A stretch of 64,000 nt of DNA from Streptomyces violaceoruber. GTDB lineage: Bacteria; Actinomycetota; Actinomycetes; Streptomycetales; Streptomycetaceae. Every line of letters starts with the position of its first letter. The stretch's first letter is position 1. Positions 38,650 through 46,787 of this stretch are shown one piece after another. The notes beneath the pieces are model-generated. The model was not told the DNA's origin. It saw only the letters and a program-made list of their open reading frames with translations, and ran no database searches. Where the stretch lies: assembly GCF_033406955.1 (NCBI RefSeq), contig NZ_CP137734.1, forward strand, positions 1,736,001 through 1,800,000, in the 5' to 3' direction. The translations under genes were made by a program, and so were the position numbers.

Positions 38650-40170
38650 CTACTGTGCGGGGCGCATGGCCACGCCCTTGTTCAGCGTGCCGGTGCCGGT
38701 CCCGGTGTACAGGAGCAGCGTGCCCTGACCGCCGACGGCGGCGACGTCGCCCTTGCCGTCACCGTTGAAGTCGCCGCCGACGACGCGCTTCATGGGGGTC
38801 CAGGTGTTGTCCGGCCACAGCTTGCGGGCGAGGTCGAGGCCCCCCGCGGAATTGCCCGCGTACCAGTTCAGGCTGCCGTCGTCCCGCACCGCGACCAGGT
38901 CGTCGCGGCCGTCGGCGTTGACGTCGGTGGTGCCGGTGAGGCGGGTCGTGCTCCAGGTGGCGTCCGGCCACATCTTGACCTTCTCGCCGGTCAGCACGCC
39001 GTCGGCGCCGGTGTAGTAGCCGTAGAGGTTGCCGTTGCCCCACTGGGCGATCAGACCGTCACGGCCGCCGAAGGTGAACCGGGAGACCTGCTCGATCGTC
39101 TTCCAGGACGTGTCGTGCCACATCGGCTTGCTCTTGTTGAGCATGCCGGTGGGGGTGCCCGTGTACAGGTTGAGGGTGCCGTCGCTTCGCACCGCGGCGA
39201 TGTCGCCGTTGCCGTCGTCGTCGAAGTCGCCGCCGATGATCTGCACCATCGGGCCCCAGGTGTTGTCGTTCCACAGTTCGCGCCCGTACTCCAGCGTCCC
39301 GTCGGGCTTGGTGTAGAAGGCGTGCAGGGATCCGTCGTCCAGGACGGCGGCGATGTCGGTGCGGCCGTCGGCGTTGAAGTCCGCGGAGGCCACCAGGTCG
39401 CTCAGGTTGCCGGTGCCGAGATCGCGGTTGACGGTCTGCCGCACGAAGTCGGCGTCGCTCGCCGCGGCGACGGCGGCCGTACTGGTCGCATCCGATCCGA
39501 AGCAGCCGCCCTGCGTCGAGCGGCTGTTGACGCCCACCAGCTGCGGGGCACCGTCCTTGCTCTGGAGCAGCGGGCCGCCGGCGTCACCGGCGCACACGGC
39601 GCCGTCCTGACCGGTGACGTTGACCGCGTCGGCGGTGACCGAGGTGACCGTGAAGGCGGCCTGGTGACGCTGGACGGGCACCCATTCGTCCTTCGTCCGT
39701 CCGAAGCCGACGGCTGTGAGCGGTGCGCCGGGGTCCGGTGCGCCGGCCGCGAGGGGCACCGGGGCGATGTCGGGGACGGCCTTGTCGAGCCGTGCGAGAA
39801 CCATGTCCCGGTTCGGGTGCGGGACGAGTTCGACGACCTCGCGCACATAGCCGTTGGCGACGCCGGAGTCGGCCCGGCCCACGGTGGCCCGGGTGAGCCG
39901 CTCGGGCTTTCCGGCCGGGACGGCGACCGACTGGGCGGGGTCGTCCGCGAAGCAGCTCGCCGCGGTGAGCACCCACTGCGCGTCCACCAGGGCGCCCGAG
40001 CACGCGCGGTAGTCGGTGCCTATGGTCAGACGGACGGCGAAGTCCAGTTTCGCTTCGGTGGCCGGGGCGCCGGCGGTGGCGAGAGCCGGGGTGGAGCTGG
40101 ACGCCAGGGCGCCGGCCAGCAGGGCGGCGGACAGGGCGGTGAGCCGGGCGGAGCGCGGCATGGCAAACAT
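38650..40170 (-). CDS. Secreted trypsin-fold pseudoprotease with FG-GAP/VCBS repeats (1)
   Basis: The 506-residue protein has a signal peptide ending near ALATA, a chymotrypsin/trypsin fold (about 30-255) and a C-terminal propeller-like region of FG-GAP repeats (DFNADGRTD, DFDDDGNGD, DVNADGRDD, DFNGDGKGD). The triad is broken: the canonical TAAHC is TAASC with Ser72 in place of the His, and GDSGGP is GDAGGP with Ala197 in place of the Ser. It is therefore probably non-catalytic. The start at 40170 follows GAGGA 5 nt upstream; an in-frame ATG at 40182 has no ribosome site. It lies 35 bp after its paralogue. Confidence 0.85.
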   Translation of the reverse strand: MFAMPRSARLTALSAALLAGALASSSTPALATAGAPATEAKLDFAVRLTIGTDYRACSGALVDAQWVLTAASCFADDPAQSVAVPAGKPERLTRATVGRADSGVANGYVREVVELVPHPNRDMVLARLDKAVPDIAPVPLAAGAPDPGAPLTAVGFGRTKDEWVPVQRHQAAFTVTSVTADAVNVTGQDGAVCAGDAGGPLLQSKDGAPQLVGVNSRSTQGGCFGSDATSTAAVAAASDADFVRQTVNRDLGTGNLSDLVASADFNADGRTDIAAVLDDGSLHAFYTKPDGTLEYGRELWNDNTWGPMVQIIGGDFDDDGNGDIAAVRSDGTLNLYTGTPTGMLNKSKPMWHDTSWKTIEQVSRFTFGGRDGLIAQWGNGNLYGYYTGADGVLTGEKVKMWPDATWSTTRLTGTTDVNADGRDDLVAVRDDGSLNWYAGNSAGGLDLARKLWPDNTWTPMKRVVGGDFNGDGKGDVAAVGGQGTLLLYTGTGTGTLNKGVAMRPAQ

Positions 40171-40205
40171 GGGAGTCCTCATTCAGGAGTGAGCGGGAAG
40201 GAAGG

Positions 40206-41735
40206 TCAGAGCGTGATCATGAACTTGCCCTGGTCCCAGTAGGTGCCGTGGTTGGTACGGAGGGCGACCTTCCCGTCCTTGGTGCGGACGAGCAGGTCGG
40301 CCTTGCCGTCACCGGTGGCGTCGCCGAACTCGAGGGACCCCAGGTCGCTGCCGTCGACGAAGCGGCCCCAGCCGCCGGACCAGTGCGTGCCCTGGTCCCA
40401 GTAGGTGCCGTGGTTGAAGCGGACCTCGATGTTGCCGTCGCTGGTGTGGACGATCATGTCGGCCTTGCGGTCGCCGTCGACGTCGGCGAAATAGAGCCGG
40501 CCCAGGTCCTTCCAGGTCACGAAGCGGCCCCAGCCGCCCGACCAGTGCGTCCCCTGGTCCCAGTACGTGCCGTGGTTGAAGCGCACCTCGACGTTGCCGT
40601 CGCCGGTGTGGACGATCATGTCCGCCCTGCCGTCGCCGTCCACATCGGCGAAGTAGAGCCGGCCCAGGTCGCTGCCGTCGATGAAGCGGCCCCAGCCGCC
40701 GGACCAGTGCGTGCCCTGGTCCCAGTAGGTGCCGTGGTTGAAGCGGACCTCGATGTTGCCGTCGCTGGTGTGGACGATCATGTCGGCCTTGCGGTCGCCG
40801 TCGACGTCGGCGAAATAGAGCCGGCCCAGGTCCTTCCAGGTCACGAAGAGGCCCCAGCCGCCGGACATGACCCGGCCGGCGGCGAAGCTGTCGCCCAGGT
40901 TGCGGTGGAAGACGACGTCGCCGTTCGAGCGCAGGACGACGAGGTCGGCCCTGCCGTCGCCGTCGACGTCGGCCGACTGCGTCCGGTCGCGGTTGCGGAC
41001 GTCCGTCACCCAGTCCGCCAGGCCGTCGGCCCTGGCGTCCACCGCGCCGGTCCGGGTCTCCGTCTCGCCGAAGCACCCGCCCTGCCAGGACCGGCTGTGC
41101 ACGGCGGCCAGCTCGACCTCACCACCCGTGCCGCGCAGGGCCGGGCCGCCGGTGTCGCCCTTGCACACGGACACCCCGTCCTGACCGGTCAGCTCCACGG
41201 TGGTGCCGGTGACGGAGTCCACCCGGAACTCGCCGGTGTGCAACTGGTCCGGGACCCACTCCGTCCGGGTCCGCCCGAACCCTGCACCGAGCAGGGTCTC
41301 GGCCGCCACGGGGGCGTCCGCGGCCAGCCGCACGGGCTCGACCGTGGTGACGGGTTCGGCGAGCCGGACCATGGCCACGTCCCGGTCGTCGCGCGGAACG
41401 ACCTCGACTATGCCGAGGGTCTTGCCGCCCAGGGTCGCCGTCGACTTCAGCGCGGGCTTGCCCGACTTGACCTCGCCACCCGGGGTGGCGGCGAAACAGC
41501 TCGTGGCGGTCAGCAGCCACTGCTGGTGCACCAGAGCGGCGGAACAGCCGCGGAGGGTGTCGCCCTCGCCGATGTGCAGCCGGGCGGTGAAGGCGTGGTC
41601 GGTCGCGGCCGCGGGCTCGCCGGAAATCGCCTGCGCGGCCGGCACCGCGGTGAGCAGGGCGGCGGCGGCCGTCAGGACCGTGCCGCCGGCCAGTGCCCCG
41701 CGAGCCCGCCGCGTGCGGATTCCTTTGTTGAGCAA
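40206..41735 (-). CDS. Secreted trypsin-fold pseudoprotease with long FG-GAP repeats (2)
   Basis: The 509-residue protein has a twin-Arg-rich signal peptide (IRTRRARGALAGG, cleavage near AAQA), a trypsin fold and four C-terminal units of about 54 residues with the Ca-binding DxDGDxxxD motif (ADVDGDRKAD). The catalytic His is Ser79 (TATSC) and the Ser is Thr195 (GDTGGP). Cysteines for the usual disulfides remain. The TTG at 41735 is preferred, with GGAAG 4 nt upstream and a compact signal peptide. A GTG at 41768 and an ATG at 41816 would give an unusually long N-region. Confidence 0.83.
   Translation of the reverse strand: MLNKGIRTRRARGALAGGTVLTAAAALLTAVPAAQAISGEPAAATDHAFTARLHIGEGDTLRGCSAALVHQQWLLTATSCFAATPGGEVKSGKPALKSTATLGGKTLGIVEVVPRDDRDVAMVRLAEPVTTVEPVRLAADAPVAAETLLGAGFGRTRTEWVPDQLHTGEFRVDSVTGTTVELTGQDGVSVCKGDTGGPALRGTGGEVELAAVHSRSWQGGCFGETETRTGAVDARADGLADWVTDVRNRDRTQSADVDGDGRADLVVLRSNGDVVFHRNLGDSFAAGRVMSGGWGLFVTWKDLGRLYFADVDGDRKADMIVHTSDGNIEVRFNHGTYWDQGTHWSGGWGRFIDGSDLGRLYFADVDGDGRADMIVHTGDGNVEVRFNHGTYWDQGTHWSGGWGRFVTWKDLGRLYFADVDGDRKADMIVHTSDGNIEVRFNHGTYWDQGTHWSGGWGRFVDGSDLGSLEFGDATGDGKADLLVRTKDGKVALRTNHGTYWDQGKFMITL
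40358..40870 (-). repeat. 162-bp coding repeats with a 324-bp higher-order period
   Basis: The FG-GAP units repeat every 162 bp, alternating two versions (VTWKDLG and DGSDLG). The stretch from about 40358 to 40524 recurs about 324 bp further at 40682-40848 with 150 bp or more identical. This implies recent duplication or gene conversion. Confidence 0.85.
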
Positions 41736-42062
41736 CGTACTTCCCTTCTTCGGAATCAGTGTGGCCACGAAAGGGCCTTCCGAATGGGCAATGGAAATAC
41801 CTGACACGTGACGCATCGTACACAGACCACCCCGAACTGCTACACAGCAAAGTCACCGGCAGTCCGGGATTTCTTCACGGAAAACCTGCGTGGTATGTGA
41901 ATGAAGTGCAGCACTACCACTGGAAGCGGACACAACGCCCAAGGAGTGGATCACTGCCACATAGAGTGTGATCTTGCTCGCCGGATTTCCGGGAGCCGCA
42001 TTCTTCCGCCATCGAGAAATTGCCCGCCAATAAGGCGGCGCGTATTTCCCTTTTCCGTGCTC
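41736..42062. other. Regulatory gap of 327 bp upstream of the pseudoprotease operon
   Basis: No convincing gene is seen. It is less GC-rich than its flanks and probably holds the promoter of the two pseudoprotease genes. GATCAC (41949-41954) and GTGATC (41968-41973) form an inverted repeat 13 bp apart, a possible operator. A 70-codon plus-strand frame here has no ribosome site or usual codon bias. Confidence 0.4.
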
Positions 42063-43223
42063 TCAGGAGGCGTCGTCGCGGTGGTTGTGGTCGTGCTTTT
42101 GATGGTGGGTGTGGTTCGCGGGAGGCGCGCTCTTCGGTTGGGTGCGCAGCCGGGCCGTGACGTCCTCGGGGGGCAGGAAGCGGGACCAGCGCTCGGGGAA
42201 CTCGGAGGGCATGTCGGGGTCGCCCTCGCCGTTCGCGGTCGTACGGGCCACGTACTCGGCGACCTGGGCCTGGCGCAGCCGCTCGTTGGCCTCGCGGGCG
42301 GCGGCGGTCGCGGCGGCCGGCCACACCCGGTCGATGGCCGCGTTGACCGCGGCGCCGACGAGCACCGCGAACGCGGACACCCCGATCCACAGCAGCACGG
42401 CGACGGGCGCGGCGAGGGAGCCGTAGATGGTGGGGCCCTCGACGGTGCTGGTGAGGTAGATGCGCAGCAGGAAGCTGCCCAGCACCCACATGGCGAGGGC
42501 GACCAGCGCGCCGGGGACGTCCTCGATCCACGGCGAGCGCACGGGCACCGACACGTGGTACAGCGTGGTCAGGAAGGCCACGGAGAGGATGATGACGACC
42601 GGCCAGTACAGCACCTGTACGACCGTCGTCGACCAGGGCACGACCCGCACCACGGCGTCCGGCCCGGCCACCATCAGCGGCAGCGCGATCGACCCGATCA
42701 GCAGGGCCACGATGAAGAGGAGGAAGGCCATCAGGCGGGTCCTGACGATGCCCCGGACGCCGTCGAGGCCGTACATCACGGTGATGGTGTCGATGAAGAC
42801 GTTCACCGCGCGGGATCCGGACCACAGGGCGAAGAGGAAGCCGATGGAGATGACGTCGGGCCGGCCGCCCTTCATCACGTCGTCCAGGATCGGCTCGGTG
42901 ATCTGCCGGACGCCCTTCTCGGAGAGCACGGCGCGGGAGGCGTCCAGGATGTTGTCGCGCAGGCTCTCGGTGGTGTCGGCGCCGATCCAGGAGTCGACGT
43001 AGCCGAGCAGACCGAGGAGGCTCAGCAGCAGGGGCGGCACCGAGAGCAGGGTGAAGAAGGCGGCCTCGGCGGCCAGGCCGAGGATGCGGTACTCCATGCA
43101 CGAGTTGACCGTGTCCTTCAGCAGCAGCCAGGCGGTCCTGCGTTTGGAGACGTTCCGGTACAGGACCCGGGCACGGTGGAGCCGGCCCGAGGGCCGTTCG
43201 GGAGAGTCACTTGCTGGCTGCAC
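42063..43223 (-). CDS. YihY/BrkB-family membrane protein
   Basis: The 386-residue protein has six transmembrane helices in the BrkB pattern. It begins with the amphipathic YRILGLAAEAAFFTLLSVPPLLLSLLG, then GFLFALWSGSRAVNVFIDTITVMYG. A charged C-terminal tail ends in His/Asp/Lys-rich sequence (HTHHQKHDHNHRDDAS). The family was once called ribonuclease BN, which is now known to be wrong; the function remains unclear. The GTG start has TACCTT 6 nt upstream and no ribosome site, so it is probably leaderless. It is divergent from the AidB-like gene. Confidence 0.9.
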   Translation of the reverse strand: MQPASDSPERPSGRLHRARVLYRNVSKRRTAWLLLKDTVNSCMEYRILGLAAEAAFFTLLSVPPLLLSLLGLLGYVDSWIGADTTESLRDNILDASRAVLSEKGVRQITEPILDDVMKGGRPDVISIGFLFALWSGSRAVNVFIDTITVMYGLDGVRGIVRTRLMAFLLFIVALLIGSIALPLMVAGPDAVVRVVPWSTTVVQVLYWPVVIILSVAFLTTLYHVSVPVRSPWIEDVPGALVALAMWVLGSFLLRIYLTSTVEGPTIYGSLAAPVAVLLWIGVSAFAVLVGAAVNAAIDRVWPAAATAAAREANERLRQAQVAEYVARTTANGEGDPDMPSEFPERWSRFLPPEDVTARLRTQPKSAPPANHTHHQKHDHNHRDDAS

Positions 43224-43229
43224 GCCCTA

Positions 43230-43235
43230 AAGGTA
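43230..43235 (-). promoter_or_regulatory. -10 box of leaderless BrkB-type gene
   Basis: TACCTT on the minus strand ends 6 nt before the GTG start; no Shine-Dalgarno is visible. Confidence 0.4.
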
Positions 43236-43310
43236 TCCGGCGCGGAGGGCGGTACTCGCCCGCGGACGCCCGGTGATCGGGTACCGCCCCGTCACGGTCC
43301 CCCGGCACGG

Positions 43311-43316
43311 TAGGTT
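43311..43316 (+). promoter_or_regulatory. -10 box of leaderless AidB-like gene
   Basis: TAGGTT ends 7 nt before the ATG at 43324, with no ribosome binding site. Confidence 0.45.
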
Positions 43317-43323
43317 CACGTCC

Positions 43324-44997
43324 ATGGCAGGCAGCACCCACACCGTGACGAATCAGGCGCCGCCGCTGACCGGCTACGACGTCTTCACCTCCGACCGCGC
43401 CCTGGTGGAGGCGGTCGGGCGGCAGCCGGCGGGGGAGGCGCGCGAGGAGGCGCTCGCCGAGTTGTCGGGGCTCGGCCGGAGCTGCGGGTCGTGGCAGACC
43501 CAGGAGTGGGGAGCGCAGGCCAACGCGCACCCGCCGGTGCTGCGCACCCACGACCGGTACGGCCACCGCGTCGACGAGGTCGACTTCCACCCGGCCTGGC
43601 ACCGGCTGCTCGGCAAGGGCGTCTCGGCGGGCCTGACCGACGCCTGGTCGCGGCCGGGCGGGCACGTGCGGCGCGCGGCGGCGTTCCTGATGTGGACCCA
43701 GGTGGAGGCGGGCAACTGCTGTCCGCTGTCGATGACCCACGCGGCGGTCCCGGCCCTGCGCGCCGACCCGGAACTGGCCGCCGAGTGGGAGCCCCGGCTG
43801 ACCTCCCGGGTCTACGACCGGGAGCTGCGCCCCGCCCATCTGAAGGCCGGGGTGCTGTTCGGGATGGGCATGACGGAGAAGCAGGGCGGCAGCGACGTAC
43901 GGGCGAACAGCACGGCGGCGCGGCCGCTGGCCGAGGACGGGACGTACGAGCTGACCGGGCACAAGTGGTTCTGCTCGGCGCCGATGTCGGACGGCTTCCT
44001 GGTGCTGGCGCGGGCCCCTGGGGGTACCGTCCGTGCCGAAGGCAACGGGGGAGGGCTGACCTGCTTCCTGGTGCCGCGCGTGCTGGCGGACGGCACCCGC
44101 AACGTGTTCCTGATCCAGCGGCTCAAGGACAAGCTGGGCAACCGGTCCAACGCCTCCGCCGAGGTCGAGTTCGCCGGGACGTGGGCGCGCCGGGTGGGCG
44201 CCGAGGGGCGCGGGGTGCCCACGATCATCGACATGGTGGCGGCGACCCGGCTGGACTGCGTGCTGGGCTCGGCGGGCCTGATGCGCCAGGCGGTGGCGCA
44301 GGCGGTGCACCACTGCGCGTACCGGGAGGCGTTCGGCGCGAAGCTGGCCGACCAGCCGCTGATGCGCAACGTCCTCGCGGACCTGGCGGTCGAGTCGGAG
44401 GCGGCCACGACGCTCGGGCTGCGGCTCGCGGCGGCCTGCGACGCCGCCGCCGGCGGCGACGAGCGGGAGCGGGCGCTGCTGCGGCTCGCGGTGCCGGCGG
44501 CCAAGTACTGGGTGACCAAGCGGTGCGCGCCGGTGGTGGTGGAGGCGGCCGAGTGCCTGGGCGGCAACGGATACGTCGAGGAGTCGGGCCTGCCCCGGCT
44601 GGTGCGCGAGTCGCCGCTGAACTCGGTCTGGGAGGGCGCCGGGAACGTGCAGGCGCTGGACGTGCTGCGGGCGCTGGGCCGGGAACCGGCGGCGCTGGAC
44701 GCGTACCTGACGGAGGTGGGCGCGGCGCGCGGGGCCGATCACCGGCTGGACGCGGCGATCCGCGGGCTGCTGACGGAGCTGGCCGACCTGGCGGCCGCCG
44801 AGGGGCGGGCCCGGCTGCTGGCGGAGCGGCTGGCGCTGGTGCTGCAGGGCGCGCTGCTGGTGCGGTACGCGCCGCCGGAGGTCGCCGACGCGTTCTGCGC
44901 CTCGCGGCTGGGCGGCGACGGGGGCGCGGCGTTCGGCACGCTGCCGCCGACCCTGGACCTGGCGGCGGTGGTGGAGCGGGCGCGGCCCGTGGTCTGA
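43324..44997 (+). CDS. AidB-like acyl-CoA dehydrogenase
   Basis: The 557-residue flavoprotein matches the AidB branch of acyl-CoA dehydrogenases. N-terminal LSGLGRSCGSWQTQEWGAQAN, FAD-region GMGMTEKQGGSDVRAN, and C-terminal ECLGGNGYVEESG with SPLNSVWEGAGNVQALDVLR are all characteristic. E. coli AidB is an alkylation-response protein; streptomycete members may be dehydrogenases of unknown substrate. A palindromic repeat element is inserted in frame near residue 232 (PGGTVRAEGNGGG), where homologues run straight on. It begins with a leaderless promoter and is followed by a strong hairpin. Confidence 0.92.
   Translation: MAGSTHTVTNQAPPLTGYDVFTSDRALVEAVGRQPAGEAREEALAELSGLGRSCGSWQTQEWGAQANAHPPVLRTHDRYGHRVDEVDFHPAWHRLLGKGVSAGLTDAWSRPGGHVRRAAAFLMWTQVEAGNCCPLSMTHAAVPALRADPELAAEWEPRLTSRVYDRELRPAHLKAGVLFGMGMTEKQGGSDVRANSTAARPLAEDGTYELTGHKWFCSAPMSDGFLVLARAPGGTVRAEGNGGGLTCFLVPRVLADGTRNVFLIQRLKDKLGNRSNASAEVEFAGTWARRVGAEGRGVPTIIDMVAATRLDCVLGSAGLMRQAVAQAVHHCAYREAFGAKLADQPLMRNVLADLAVESEAATTLGLRLAAACDAAAGGDERERALLRLAVPAAKYWVTKRCAPVVVEAAECLGGNGYVEESGLPRLVRESPLNSVWEGAGNVQALDVLRALGREPAALDAYLTEVGAARGADHRLDAAIRGLLTELADLAAAEGRARLLAERLALVLQGALLVRYAPPEVADAFCASRLGGDGGAAFGTLPPTLDLAAVVERARPVV
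44019..44056 (+). repeat. Palindromic streptomycete repeat element inside the AidB-like gene
   Basis: TGGGGGTACC at 44019-44028 and GGGGGAGGGC at 44047-44056 flank an 18-bp variable middle. This resembles a known intergenic GGGGGTACC...GGGGGAGGG element of Streptomyces, and a second copy is at 54724-54758. Here it lies in coding sequence and stays in frame. Confidence 0.5.
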
Positions 44998-45012
44998 TTC
45001 CGGCCGCGTGGC

Positions 45013-45050
45013 GCGGGGGTGGTGCTGCGCCGACACGGCACCACCCCCGC
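45013..45050 (+). terminator. Terminator hairpin after the AidB-like gene
   Basis: GCGGGGGTGGTGC (45013-45025) and GCACCACCCCCGC (45038-45050) form a perfect 13-bp stem with a 12-nt loop, 15 bp after the stop codon. There is no U-tract. Confidence 0.7.
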
Positions 45051-45239
45051 CACACGGGCCCGTTCAGGCCGCGTACGCCGCTCGGGACGGCGTGGTTCAA
45101 GTTTGGACACCCGCGAAGCCGTCCACCAGGGTTGCAGGGGGTTGCAACTTGCGGTCGGCTGTGTGCGGACTGTGCCCGCGGGGCGTGGGCAACCGGTCAG
45201 TACGAGACGAACATTCGGCTTTCGGAAGGACGAGGTCCC

Positions 45240-46529
45240 GTGGCGCTCTCGCCCATGGACGTGACACGGTTCGCCGCCGCCGACACGGCGCGGGCGGCCC
45301 GGATGCTCAACGAGGTCCGCACCGCGAGACTCTCGGGCGGGCGGGCTCCGGTGGCGCCGCGTCCGGTGATCGAGCAGTCCTGGGACCGGATGCTGCGCAG
45401 CGGCGTCGATCCGGAGCACGACTTCCGTTCCGGCCTGCTGACGCCGGAGGAGGTGCTGCGGCGGCGCGAGTGCTCCGAGCTGCGGCACGTCCTGCCGGTG
45501 CTGCGGGAGGCGCTGCTGTCGGTCGCGGACGTGGCCCACCACATCATGGTGGTGGCGGACGAGGACGGCCGGGTGCTGTGGCGCGAGGGCAGCGCGAGGG
45601 TGCTGCGCCGGGCCGACGGGCTCGGGTTCGAACTCGGGGCGGACTGGCGCGAGGAGGTGGTCGGCACCAACGGCGTGGGGACGCCGGCGGTGACCCGGCG
45701 GCCCGTACAGGTCTTCGCCTCCGAACACTTCGTGCGGTCGCAGGCGACCTGGACCTGCGCCGGGGCGCCGATCACCGACCCGCGCAGCGGGCGGCTGCTC
45801 GGCGTGGTCGACGTGAGCGGCCCGCTGGAGACGATGCACCCGGCGACACTGGCCTGGGTCGACTCGGTGGCCAAGCTGGCCGAGGCCCGGCTGAGGGAGC
45901 TGCACACGCGCTCGCTGGACCGGTTGCGGGCGGTGGCGGCTCCGGCGCTGGCCCGGCTGGAGGGGCGGGCGCTGGTCACGGACCGGGACGGCTGGACGGC
46001 GGCCGTGACGGGGATGCCCTACCTGGACCGGGTGGTGCTGCCCAAGTCGCCGGTGGCGGGCATCCGGTGGCTGCCGGCGTTCGGGGCGTGCACGGTGGAG
46101 CCGCTGGCCGGGGGCTGGCTGGTGCGGGCCGCGGCCGGGCCGGCGGGGCCGGACGCGACCCGGATCGTGCTGGACCTCGCGCAGCCGCGCCGCTGGTCGG
46201 TACGGGTGCTGGGCGGCGCGGAGGACTGGGCGCGGGAACTGAGTCCGCGGCACGCGGAGTTGCTGTACCTGCTGGCGGTGCACCGGGGTGGCCGCAGCGC
46301 CGCCGGGCTGGCCGAGGACATGTTCGGCGACCCGGCCCGCACGGTGACGGTGCGGGCCGAGATGTCACGGGTGCGCAGGTACCTCGGGACCTATCTGGAA
46401 CACCGGCCGTATCGTTTCTGCGAGGACGCGGAGGTGGAGATCCTGCTCCCGGCCGACCTCCAGGACCTGCTCCCCCACTCCACGGCTCCGGCGGTGGCGC
46501 GGCGGCGGGTGTCGCCGGGGGTGCCGTGA
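45240..46529 (+). CDS. GAF-domain transcriptional regulator
   Basis: The 429-residue protein has an N-terminal conserved region (PVIEQSWDRMLRSGVDPEHD). A GAF domain follows (VADVAHHIMVVADEDGRVLWREG, EEVVGTNGVGTPAVTRRPVQVFASEHF, about 90-200). A C-terminal segment resembles a transcription-activator winged domain (SPRHAELLYLLAVHRGGRSAAGLAEDMFG, then VRAEMSRVRRYLG). This architecture is seen in AcoR-like regulators lacking the AAA+ domain. GAGG stands 4 nt before the GTG. Likely targets are the AidB-like gene upstream or an operon elsewhere. Confidence 0.85.
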   Translation: MALSPMDVTRFAAADTARAARMLNEVRTARLSGGRAPVAPRPVIEQSWDRMLRSGVDPEHDFRSGLLTPEEVLRRRECSELRHVLPVLREALLSVADVAHHIMVVADEDGRVLWREGSARVLRRADGLGFELGADWREEVVGTNGVGTPAVTRRPVQVFASEHFVRSQATWTCAGAPITDPRSGRLLGVVDVSGPLETMHPATLAWVDSVAKLAEARLRELHTRSLDRLRAVAAPALARLEGRALVTDRDGWTAAVTGMPYLDRVVLPKSPVAGIRWLPAFGACTVEPLAGGWLVRAAAGPAGPDATRIVLDLAQPRRWSVRVLGGAEDWARELSPRHAELLYLLAVHRGGRSAAGLAEDMFGDPARTVTVRAEMSRVRRYLGTYLEHRPYRFCEDAEVEILLPADLQDLLPHSTAPAVARRRVSPGVP

Positions 46530-46620
46530 CGGGCGCCGAGGTGCCGTGACGGGTGCCGGGGGTGCCGTGACAGGTGCCGAGGGTTCCGTGACGGGTGCCG
46601 GGGGTTCCGTGGCAGGCGCC
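46521..46620. repeat. Five tandem 20-21-bp repeats
   Basis: Five copies of a GTGCCGTGACGGGTGCCGGG-like unit run head to tail. The first includes the stop codon of the GAF regulator gene. Copies differ by a few bases (GTG/GTT, GAC/GGC, CGGG/CAGG). They lie between the regulator and the next promoter. Confidence 0.75.
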
Positions 46621-46701
46621 CGGGGCGCCCCGGATGGCCGTAAAGGCGGGTTGATTCCGCATATTTGCATCGTCTGCGTCCGCCGGGCCGTCCGTCTGTC
46701 G

Positions 46702-46707
46702 TAGCAT
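46702..46707 (+). promoter_or_regulatory. -10 box of the secreted protein gene
   Basis: TAGCAT lies 80 bp upstream of the chosen ATG at 46788. An in-frame ATG at 46713, 5 nt after the box, would be leaderless, but the ribosome site and signal peptide favour 46788. Confidence 0.4.
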
Positions 46708-46787
46708 CCTTGATGGACCGTCCCATCCGCTCCTCGGGCAACGCGACCACCGTCGAGCGCAGTTGGTCCGGCGTCCGTGGAGGTTCG

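Noticed and set aside
40358..40870. Regular repeats that could suggest a CRISPR array
   Set aside because: The repeats are 162 bp, coding, in frame and encode FG-GAP units; there are no unique spacers between short repeats.
41759..41971. A 70-codon plus-strand frame upstream of the pseudoprotease operon
   Set aside because: No ribosome site, no Streptomyces third-position GC bias, and it sits in a likely promoter region.
42063..43223. Calling the BrkB-type protein ribonuclease BN
   Set aside because: That name came from an old misassignment; the protein is an integral membrane protein with no nuclease motif.
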